DNA from: an uncultured Prevotella sp.
GTDB taxonomy: Bacteria > Bacteroidota > Bacteroidia > Bacteroidales > Bacteroidaceae
Assembly (NCBI GenBank): GCA_937916405.1
Contig: CALFUF010000037.1
Location: forward strand, 1 to 30,579
Reading direction: 5' to 3'
Length of the DNA stretch: 30,579 nucleotides
Below, piece after piece: positions 25,401-30,579 of this stretch. Position 1 is the first letter of the stretch. Each line of letters begins with the position of its first letter. The notes beneath the pieces were generated by a model that saw only the letters and a program-made list of their open reading frames with translations, did not search any database and was not told the origin of the DNA. Made by a program: the position numbers and the translations under genes.

Positions 25401-25912
25401 TTCAGCAGCCACCAGAGGGTCTCGATATACTTGTTGTCATAGGTGATATAGGGATGGTCCAGGTCTACGAAATAGCCCATCTTCTCTGTCAACTCACGCC
25501 ATTCGGCAGTGTACATCATCACATTCTCACGACACTTGAGGTTGTAATCCTCCGTAGAGATATAACGATCCGACTCCTTGTTGTCAATATCCGCCTTGGT
25601 GATACCGAGTTCCTTCTCCACACCTAACTCTACGGGGAGTCCGTGGGTATCCCAACCTGCCTTGCGGTGTACCTGATAGCCACGCATGGTCTTATAACGG
25701 TTGAAGGTGTCCTTGATAGAACGTGCCAACACATGGTGAATACCGGGATGACCATTTGCCGAGGGAGGTCCCTCAAAGAACACAAACTGAGGACAACCCT
25801 CACGCTCCTCTATTGAGCGAAGGAACACATTCTTCTCCTTCCACATCTGCAGGATGTCATTGTTTACCTGCGTCAAGTTCAAACCGCCGTGCTCGGCGAA
25901 TCTCTTTCCCAT
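22490..25912 (-). CDS. ileS: Isoleucyl-tRNA synthetase, IleRS2 type with swapped HIGH motif
   Basis: This 1140-residue class I enzyme charges tRNA-Ile. The KMSKS loop is KMSKH (693-697). The first signature, usually HxGH in GLPHYGHxLA, reads HPGIHHVLA, with GIHH at 57-60: the first and third positions are exchanged. The editing domain is present (TTPWTLAANSAL at 241-252, DDGAGIVHIAPNFGADD about 349-365). Length and the long C-terminal region indicate the eukaryote-like IleRS2 class, often naturally resistant to mupirocin. It is preceded by a full promoter at 25963-25995 and heads a probable ten-gene run. No second ileS is seen here. Confidence 0.95.
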   Translation of the reverse strand: MGKRFAEHGGLNLTQVNNDILQMWKEKNVFLRSIEEREGCPQFVFFEGPPSANGHPGIHHVLARSIKDTFNRYKTMRGYQVHRKAGWDTHGLPVELGVEKELGITKADIDNKESDRYISTEDYNLKCRENVMMYTAEWRELTEKMGYFVDLDHPYITYDNKYIETLWWLLKQFYQKGLLYKGYTIQPYSPAAGTGLSSHELNQPGCYRDVKDTTCTAQFKMKNPKPEMTAWGTPYFLAWTTTPWTLAANSALCVGPKIDYVAVQTFNPYTAEPITIVMAEARLSAYFKEEGKDGDLNAYKAGDKVIPWKIVGHYKGTDLVGMEYEQLMPAIKPMGDAFKVIPGDYVTTDDGAGIVHIAPNFGADDAFVAKKAGICPIVLIDKKGAERPVVDLQGKYFVVEDLDPDFVKNYVNVEEWNKFAGRYVKNAYDETLTDKDETLDISICMDLKAQNKVFKIEKHVHNYPHCWRTDKPVLYYPLDSWFIKSTAKKERMSELNKTINWQPESTGTGRFGNWLDNLNDWNLSRSRFWGTPLPIWRSEEGEEICIGSVEELYHEIEKAVKAGVMSSNPLKDKGFVPGDMSQENYDKIDLHRPYVDYIFLVSPTGKKMKRESDLIDVWFDSGSMPYAQIHYPFENRDAIDQNKAFPADFINEGVDQTRGWFFTLHAIATMIFDSVAFKNVISSGLVLDAKGNKMSKHVGNVVNPFEMIEKYGSDAVRLYMMTNSEPWDNLKFDPEGVDEIRRKFFGTLYNTYSFFALYANVDGFVPSVAVAQQQTERPEIDRWILSSLNTLIKKVTAELENYDPTRAGRLIDTFVNDDLSNWYVRLNRKRFWGKEMSDDKRSAYDTLYTCLLTISKLLAPFAPFYADQLYCDLGGEKDSVHLDAFPVADESMIDQDLEARMEMAQKITSMVLALRRKVNIKVRQPLQAIMIPAADEQKRHIEAVKDLIMNEVNVKELKFVEGAGILVKKVKCNFRTMGKKFGKLMKSVAAAVDALSQEQIAELEANGKLSIVPIDTTDPIEILTEDVEIISEDIPGWLVSNEGSLTVALEVELTEELKQEGMAREIINRVQNIRKDSGLEITDRIHITLAPHDDIQKAVAGYGDYIKTQVLADDITIAPNEGVEVEFDDFKLNIQITKSK

Positions 25913-25962
25913 AAATTTATCTTATTTTTCTTTACTTTTTCCTTACTTTTTTATTTTAATGC

Positions 25963-25995
25963 GCAAAGTTACAAAGAAAAAATGAAATACCCAAA
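25963..25995 (-). promoter_or_regulatory. Putative ileS promoter
   Basis: On the minus strand TTTG (25992-25995) precedes TAACTTTGC (25963-25971) by 20 bases; both boxes match the Bacteroidota consensus. The predicted start near 25958 leaves a leader of about 46 nt before the ileS ATG at 25912. The leader is purine-rich with runs of A; I see no T-box stem structure in it. Confidence 0.65.
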
Positions 25996-26050
25996 TCTTT
26001 TAGGTATATTAATTAAAAAATAAGAAGCCCTAAGCTTCACTCCACGAAGG

Positions 26051-26105
26051 TGCCGCCTTCGAGGGGAGGATGTGCCGCCTTCGAGGGGAGGATGTGCCGC
26101 CTTCG
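26051..26105. repeat. 22-bp tandem repeat, two and a half copies
   Basis: TGCCGCCTTCGAGGGGAGGATG occurs at 26051-26072 and 26073-26094, and its first 11 bases again at 26095-26105. The copies are identical. CGAAGG at 26045-26050 can pair with each CCTTCG, giving hairpin CGAAGG-tgccg-CCTTCG. It lies in the non-coding gap between ileS and tilS; a 64-codon frame running through it looks spurious. Confidence 0.85.
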
Positions 26106-26128
26106 TACACTATAGATTCTTCCTATTG

Positions 26129-26279
26129 GTAACAGATGGTACAGATGAAACAGTAAAATGATAAACTTTACACGTACGCGAGTGCGCAGGAACTCCACAA
26201 AAACCCTCAATTTCGGAGTTCCTGCGCGCACGCACGTGAAAGTCTTAAAAATCAGTGTTCCATCTGTACCATCTGTTAC
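26129..26279. repeat. Palindromic MITE- or REP-like element, about 151 bp
   Basis: The ends are a perfect 19-bp inverted repeat: GTAACAGATGGTACAGATG (26129-26147) and its complement (26261-26279). Inside lies a second, longer hairpin from about 26166 to 26243 whose core arms are GCGCAGGAACTCC (26184-26196) and GGAGTTCCTGCGC (26215-26227), extended outward by ACTTT-CACGT-like matches. There is no ORF and no obvious target-site duplication. The nested-palindrome layout suggests a small non-autonomous mobile element or a structured RNA; copy number elsewhere is unknown. Confidence 0.7.
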
Positions 26280-26290
26280 TGCTTATCTAC

Positions 26291-26315
26291 TACTAATTAG
26301 CATAGCTAATTAGTA
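26291..26315. repeat. AT-rich perfect palindrome across the tilS stop
   Basis: TACTAATTAGC (26291-26301) and GCTAATTAGTA (26305-26315) are perfect inverted copies around a 3-base loop. The tilS stop TAG (26306-26308) lies within one arm. It could be a weak terminator hairpin or a protein-binding palindrome; no T-run follows on the tilS strand. Confidence 0.6.
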
Positions 26316-27589
26316 TAAATAGACAGCACTTCCGTCGTGGAATCCAAGACCCGGAAACGGTGGTCGGTACGGACTCCAACGAGCCACACAACCTGATTGG
26401 CCGCATCTGTAACCACCAACTGACGACGTTTCTCAAATAATGTCATCTTACGGTCGGTCATCAGGTCGCTCAACAATTTCCGTCCCTCCATACCGTAGGG
26501 TTGCATCACATCCCCCTCCTCTGCCCTTCTGACTGTCAAAGGAAAGCGCACCATTGCCGCATCAACGGTGGCGACGGCTGCATCTTTGGATATCCAGACA
26601 GGTTCTTTCTTCACCGAGAGTCTCACCTGGTCGTCCAGCACATAGGTTCCCTCTTCTGGAATCCTCAACGGTTTCATCGGTTTCAACGAAGATTCAACGA
26701 GTAGTCTTCCACGGTCAACCAGCAAGTCATAACCTGCTGGAGAAGAGAAGACACGACCCGTCTCCGCCTCCATGATCTGCCTGACTTGTGCGCCGTTGAA
26801 TCCGTATTGTTTTGCCCATTGATAGATAATATATTCACTTGAACCGAATTTCTTTAACTCACTTAGTTCTAACGATTTAACATTGTTAAACGGACTGCCA
26901 ACCGCATCTAACACCTGTTGTGCTTCTAACAGGTTTTCCGCTGTCCTCTGGATATTCTCCGCAACAGCGGGATTCAGCTCTCTCAGCAACGGCAACACCT
27001 TTAAGCGGATCACGTTACGCTGCACATCCGCCTCCAGATTGGTAGAGTCCGTCACATATTCCTGCCCTTTTGTTTTCAGATAAACTTCGATCTCTTGTCT
27101 TGACACACACAGCAAGGGACGTAGGATATGACCGTTTTGGGGGTGGATACCTGTCAACCCTCGCAAGCCAGTGCCACGGCATAGGTTCAGCAACACCGTC
27201 TCTACCGTATCGTCCCGATGGTGGGCAACACAGACACCTGCCGCCCCGATATCCTCTCTTAATTGCTCGAAATAGCGATAGCGGAGCTCACGAGCCGCCA
27301 TTTCAACGCTCACCTTATGCGTCTCCGCATACATCAGCGTATCGAAATGAATGCGATGGAATGGGATGTTTTTCTGTTGACAGAGCCGCTCACAGAACTG
27401 CTCATCCCTATCCGACTCTTTTCCACGGAGATGGAAATTACAATGAATTGCATGCGTTTTATACCCCATTTCATCGAGTAGTAACAACAAGGCTACGCTA
27501 TCAGCGCCTCCACTTAACGCAACAAGATATAACTCATTGTCATCAAGAAGTTTATACTTTTTAATGTAATCTCTTACTTTACTCAACAT
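26306..27589 (-). CDS. tilS: tRNA(Ile)-lysidine synthetase
   Basis: This 427-residue N-type ATP pyrophosphatase converts C34 of the AUA-reading tRNA-Ile to lysidine, which makes it read AUA and accept isoleucine. The PP-loop is SGGADS (26-31). HCNFHLRGKESDRDE, CVAHHRDDTVETVLLNL and RGTGLRGLTGI are typical of TilS, and the C-terminal substrate-binding domain is present. Length is normal. It overlaps the rRNA methyltransferase gene by 11 bp and ends inside an AT-rich palindrome. It complements the ileS product functionally, though the two genes are separated by the repeat block. Confidence 0.95.
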   Translation of the reverse strand: MLSKVRDYIKKYKLLDDNELYLVALSGGADSVALLLLLDEMGYKTHAIHCNFHLRGKESDRDEQFCERLCQQKNIPFHRIHFDTLMYAETHKVSVEMAARELRYRYFEQLREDIGAAGVCVAHHRDDTVETVLLNLCRGTGLRGLTGIHPQNGHILRPLLCVSRQEIEVYLKTKGQEYVTDSTNLEADVQRNVIRLKVLPLLRELNPAVAENIQRTAENLLEAQQVLDAVGSPFNNVKSLELSELKKFGSSEYIIYQWAKQYGFNGAQVRQIMEAETGRVFSSPAGYDLLVDRGRLLVESSLKPMKPLRIPEEGTYVLDDQVRLSVKKEPVWISKDAAVATVDAAMVRFPLTVRRAEEGDVMQPYGMEGRKLLSDLMTDRKMTLFEKRRQLVVTDAANQVVWLVGVRTDHRFRVLDSTTEVLSIYTN

Positions 27590-28760
27590 AGAGCACTAAT
27601 CCTTTTAGATATTCCCCTTCAGGATGATAGATGTTAATGGGATGGTCGGCTGGCTGATGCAACTGGTGAAGGATGCGCACCTTCCTTTTGGCAAGGGCAG
27701 CCGCCGTGAATACCGCATTACGGAAATGGTCTTTCGTCACTACCTGCGAACAGGAGAACGTGAAGAGGATACCACCCTTCTCTATCTTCTCAAAAGCCTT
27801 CTGGTTCAGTCTCGTATAGCCTTTCAGCGCATTGTGCAAGGCACCACGATGCTTGGCAAACGCAGGGGGGTCAAGGATAATGAGGTTATAGTCTGAGCCT
27901 GCCTTCTCCAAATACTTAAAGGCATCCTCGCAATAGGCATCATGACGGGCGTCGCCGGGGAAGTTCAGTGACACATTCTCTTTGGTCAGTGCTATCGCTT
28001 TCGCCGAGCTGTCAACAGAGTGTACCAGTTCCGCACCGCCACGCATGGCATAGAAAGAGAAACCACCTGTATAGCAGAACATATTCAGCACCCGTTTCCC
28101 TTTGGCATATTGCTCCAACAACGAGCGATTCTCACGCTGGTCCACGAAGAAGCCCGTTTTCTGTCCTCTGAGCCAGTCCACACGGAACTTCAGTCCATTC
28201 TCCAGTGCGATATTGTCATCGCTGCCCCCATACAGGAAACCATTCATATCGTCTTCCGTCATAAAGGGCAGTGTCGTCTCACTCTTATAATAAATATGAG
28301 AAATACGCGAATCCATCACCTCAACGAGCACCTTAGCTATCTCCTTACGCATCAGGTGCATACCGATGGAATGGGCTTGCATAACGGCGGTTTTCCCGTA
28401 GACATCAATAATCAGCCCCGGGAGATGGTCTCCCTCGCCATGCACCAGACGATAGGTGTTATTCTGGGGGTTATCGGCAATACCGATAGCAAGGCGCATC
28501 TGTAATGCCGACTGCAAACGGGAATACCAGAATGCACGGTCGATCTCCACGTCAGAGAAGGTCAGCACACGGACAGCAATAGAGCCTTGCTGATAATGTC
28601 CGACAGCGATGAAATCGCCCTCAAAAGTGATGACACGCACCAACTCACCTTCCTCGACGCCATCATCTATCCGCTGAATGGCACCGGAGAACACCCAAGG
28701 GTGGAAACGACGAAGACTCTCATCCTTCCCCTTCCGTAACTGTATTTGTTTGTACATCAT
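27579..28760 (-). CDS. RlmI-type rRNA m5C methyltransferase
   Basis: A 393-residue class I SAM-dependent RNA methyltransferase of the RlmI/YccW type; E. coli RlmI makes m5C1962 in 23S rRNA. The N-terminal PUA domain begins RRFHPWVFSGAI. The catalytic part has motif I LNMFCYTGGFS, motif IV LDPPAF and the cysteine motif FSCSQ, with TGFFVDQRENR preceding. Residues needed for catalysis look intact. It overlaps the exonuclease gene by 41 bp and tilS by 11 bp. Confidence 0.9.
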   Translation of the reverse strand: MMYKQIQLRKGKDESLRRFHPWVFSGAIQRIDDGVEEGELVRVITFEGDFIAVGHYQQGSIAVRVLTFSDVEIDRAFWYSRLQSALQMRLAIGIADNPQNNTYRLVHGEGDHLPGLIIDVYGKTAVMQAHSIGMHLMRKEIAKVLVEVMDSRISHIYYKSETTLPFMTEDDMNGFLYGGSDDNIALENGLKFRVDWLRGQKTGFFVDQRENRSLLEQYAKGKRVLNMFCYTGGFSFYAMRGGAELVHSVDSSAKAIALTKENVSLNFPGDARHDAYCEDAFKYLEKAGSDYNLIILDPPAFAKHRGALHNALKGYTRLNQKAFEKIEKGGILFTFSCSQVVTKDHFRNAVFTAAALAKRKVRILHQLHQPADHPINIYHPEGEYLKGLVLYVE

Positions 28761-29376
28761 TCTCGACTTTTATCAATTCGTAATCTCCTGTCTGTTCTAG
28801 TCGCATCAGCTCCTCATAGAGCAAGATACACGTCCATGCGTCAGTTGACGCATAAATCTTCTGCTTGTCACTCAACACATCCGCCTCCCAGTTAGAGAGC
28901 TGGTCACGCTTACTGATCCGCATCCCGAAGAAATTGGCGAAGAGCTTCTGAAGACTCATGTCCTCAACACCGATCTCCTTGACTTTATCCTGCAGGTCAA
29001 TAAAATAACCTCTGTCGAATTCACCACGCTTGGCAAGCATCATCAGGTCATCGTGCAGGGACAGCCCTATCTTAGGAACCCGCGTGTCTTCCAAGAACCT
29101 CTTGATGGCGGATGTCATCCCTATCTGGTTTAAACGGAACAAGAAACAGATATCATGGGTGGCTACTTGCAGGAGAGCCACTTGGTTGACTCTCCCCTTC
29201 TTGAAAGAAGGCCGTGTCTCTGTATCTATTCCGAGAATGGGCTGTGCCAACAGGTAATCAACGGCTTTCTCAGCCTCCTTCTCTGTGATGACTACCACGA
29301 TGCGTCCCTCGAAGATGATTCTTGGCAATGTGCCTATTTTCTTCTTATCGTATTTACTAAATAGAACTTTTTTCAT
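28720..29376 (-). CDS. RNase D-like 3'-5' exonuclease domain protein
   Basis: A 218-residue protein consisting of a DEDDy exonuclease domain only. Catalytic residues are visible: Asp51 and Glu53 in GIDTETRP, Asp109/Asp110 in LSLHDDLMML and Tyr175/Asp179 in YASTDAW. No HRDC domain follows, unlike E. coli RNase D, so the substrate (RNA or DNA) is uncertain. ATG 29376 was chosen over 29418 because a promoter box (29397-29405) lies between them. It overlaps the RlmI-type gene by 41 bp and heads the run exonuclease, methyltransferase, tilS. Confidence 0.86.
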   Translation of the reverse strand: MKKVLFSKYDKKKIGTLPRIIFEGRIVVVITEKEAEKAVDYLLAQPILGIDTETRPSFKKGRVNQVALLQVATHDICFLFRLNQIGMTSAIKRFLEDTRVPKIGLSLHDDLMMLAKRGEFDRGYFIDLQDKVKEIGVEDMSLQKLFANFFGMRISKRDQLSNWEADVLSDKQKIYASTDAWTCILLYEELMRLEQTGDYELIKVENDVQTNTVTEGEG

Positions 29377-29396
29377 CAAACTTTTGTTTTCAAGGT

Positions 29397-29405
29397 GCAA
29401 AGATA
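29397..29405 (-). promoter_or_regulatory. Putative -7 box for exonuclease-rlmI-tilS run
   Basis: On the minus strand this reads TATCTTTGC, a full TAnnTTTG match, 21 bases upstream of ATG 29376. The -33 region is a T-run without a clear TTTG at standard spacing. Confidence 0.5.
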
Positions 29406-29459
29406 CTATAAAATACAAAAAAAAAGACGATTTTATGGCGATTTCTGAGTTTTTTCAAT

Positions 29460-29468
29460 TACTTTTGC
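29460..29468 (+). promoter_or_regulatory. Putative -7 box for ftsK
   Basis: TACTTTTGC matches TAnnTTTG and lies 20 bases before the ftsK ATG at 29489. No convincing -33 TTTG is seen at 19-21 bases upstream. It is back to back with the exonuclease box 55 bases away. Confidence 0.5.
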
Positions 29469-29488
29469 ACATTATTTATTAATAAACT

Positions 29489-30579
29489 ATGGCAAAGAAG
29501 AAAAAAACAACCACTGCGACCTCCTTTAAAGAGGCTATAGGGATTGACAAAATATTCCACAACGAACGACTGAATTTCTTTCTGGGCTTCTTGTTGCTGT
29601 TTGTGGCAGGTTACCTGATATGGGCGTTTATCTCCTATTTCACCACTGGTGCCGCTGATCAGAGCATGATAGAGGCACCTAAAGATGGGGAGGTACTCAA
29701 CCAGAACGGGGAGTTCCAAAACACCTGTGGCTCGTTGGGGGCATATAGCGCCTGGTATTTCATCAAGCGTTGCTTTGGTTTATCAGCTTTCCTGATTCCC
29801 CTTTTCATCCTGTTAGTCTCCATCAACCTGATGAGGGCATATAAGGTAAACCTGATCAAATGGTTCATGGCACTTGCACTGATAATGATATGGACATCGG
29901 TGACGTTCGCCAAGTTCCTAACCCCATTCTTCACTGACGCCCACTTCAATCCCGGCGGTGACCATGGAATAGCTATCTGTGACATGATTGAGGGATTATT
30001 CGGTGCGCCGGGGCTCACTTTCCTGCTGGCTATCAGTGCCGTTGCTTTTCTCGTCTACCTGAGTGCGGAGACCATCATTATCATCCGCAAGATATTCAAT
30101 CCGTTGCGCTATCTGAAAAAGATACCGATGGAAATCCATATTGGCAAAGGTGACGCTGAGGAGAAAGAAGGAATAAAGACCTTAGAAGACCCCACTGTCT
30201 TTGACGACCCGGAAGAGCAAACCGTTGATTTCGGATCTGTAGAGGCGGAAGAGAAGGAGCCGCAGCCTGTCTATCAGCGTCCTGAGACTGTAATGCCTGA
30301 GGATATTGCTCCTGTAACAGATACTACTGGTGTGGTGATGACGGTGGAGACGGGAGAGAAAGAAGAGACAGCCAGTGGCAAGGACCTCGTCGGAGAGTAT
30401 GGCGACATCAGTACGCCGTATGACCCTAAACGTGATCTGGAGAACTACCACTACCCGACGCTCGACCTGTTGAAGAAATACGATGACGACGGCAAGCCGT
30501 ATATCGACATGGTGGAGCAGACGGCAAACAAAAACCGTATCGTCGACGTACTGCGTAATTTCGGCGTGGAGATCAGCAG
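29489..30579 (+). CDS. ftsK: DNA translocase FtsK, N-terminal part (cut by window edge)
   Basis: The first 363 codons of FtsK/SpoIIIE, the septal ATP-driven pump that clears chromosomes during division. After a basic start (MAKKKK) come four membrane helices at about 28-50, 98-115, 124-146 and 176-198, with an extended loop after the first. A charged, Glu-rich linker follows (about 205-320), and the alpha-domain begins at YHYPTLDLLKKYDDDG and NRIVDVLRNFGVEIS. The ATPase motor and gamma domain lie beyond the right edge. The reading frame is open to the last base. Confidence 0.93.
   Translation, partial: MAKKKKTTTATSFKEAIGIDKIFHNERLNFFLGFLLLFVAGYLIWAFISYFTTGAADQSMIEAPKDGEVLNQNGEFQNTCGSLGAYSAWYFIKRCFGLSAFLIPLFILLVSINLMRAYKVNLIKWFMALALIMIWTSVTFAKFLTPFFTDAHFNPGGDHGIAICDMIEGLFGAPGLTFLLAISAVAFLVYLSAETIIIIRKIFNPLRYLKKIPMEIHIGKGDAEEKEGIKTLEDPTVFDDPEEQTVDFGSVEAEEKEPQPVYQRPETVMPEDIAPVTDTTGVVMTVETGEKEETASGKDLVGEYGDISTPYDPKRDLENYHYPTLDLLKKYDDDGKPYIDMVEQTANKNRIVDVLRNFGVEIS

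Noticed and set aside
25913..25962. T-box or other riboswitch in the ileS leader
   Set aside because: The leader is only about 46 nt and purine/A-rich, too short for a T-box, and T-box control is not expected in this phylum.
26051..26105. Possible CRISPR array
   Set aside because: The 22-bp units are directly abutting with no spacers, and no cas genes are present.
26037..26231. 64-codon minus-strand ORF between ileS and tilS
   Set aside because: It runs through the tandem repeat and the palindromic element and has repeat-derived sequence at its C-terminus, so it is almost certainly non-coding.

Overview
The window looks like a chromosomal segment of a Prevotella/Segatella-type member of the Bacteroidales. 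The evidence is the Bacteroidota promoter form (TTTG about 20 bases upstream of TAnnTTTG) in front of several genes, families typical of that group (DUF4296, DUF3256, a long LspA, a TraR/DksA-like protein encoded after ileS), very tight ATGA-type gene overlaps and a moderate GC content. It is gene-dense and mostly housekeeping; I see no rRNA, tRNA, phage, IS transposase or CRISPR array. One intergenic block is dense in repeats.

Layout. 1-4290: L-lactate module, with a lactate permease (minus, cut by the left edge) diverging from lutABC (plus) across a 172-bp region with a promoter box on each side. 4322-4729: a small helix-hairpin-helix protein. 13033 down to 4726 (minus): nine closely packed genes, namely MATE exporter, cytidylate-kinase-like protein, YfcE-like phosphoesterase, rfbB, purT, a membrane acyltransferase, a FdtA/QdtA-like ketoisomerase, a FemAB/GNAT-like acyltransferase and a FdtB/QdtB-like aminotransferase. 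RfbB, ketoisomerase and aminotransferase together would make a dTDP-3-amino-3,6-dideoxyhexose; the FemAB-like gene lies exactly where the usual N-acetyltransferase would be expected and is clearly more AT-rich. 13162-15758 (plus): a PIF1-like helicase and ispE, followed by a strong stem-loop and a tiny orphan reading frame.

25912 down to 15919 (minus): a probable ten-gene run, ileS, TraR/DksA-like gene, lspA, DUF4296 lipoprotein, a small conserved-looking ORF, nucleoside-type MFS transporter, rsmE, a lone ABC ATPase, a phenylacetate-CoA-ligase-type enzyme and DUF3256. The isoleucyl-tRNA synthetase is the eukaryote-like IleRS2 type and carries a rearranged HIGH motif (GIHH). The small ORF overlaps the DUF4296 gene by 218 nt in a different frame. 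25913-26305 holds a 22-bp tandem repeat, a roughly 151-bp palindromic MITE-like element and an AT-rich palindrome. 29376 down to 26306 (minus): RNase D-like exonuclease, RlmI-type rRNA methyltransferase and tilS. 29489 to the right edge (plus): the N-terminal part of ftsK.

The points most worth following up are the GIHH isoleucyl-tRNA synthetase, the long out-of-frame gene overlap, the unusual acyltransferase in the amino-sugar cluster, the palindromic element upstream of ileS and the orphan leader-like hairpin after ispE. I did not find an obviously new multi-gene defence or mobile system.
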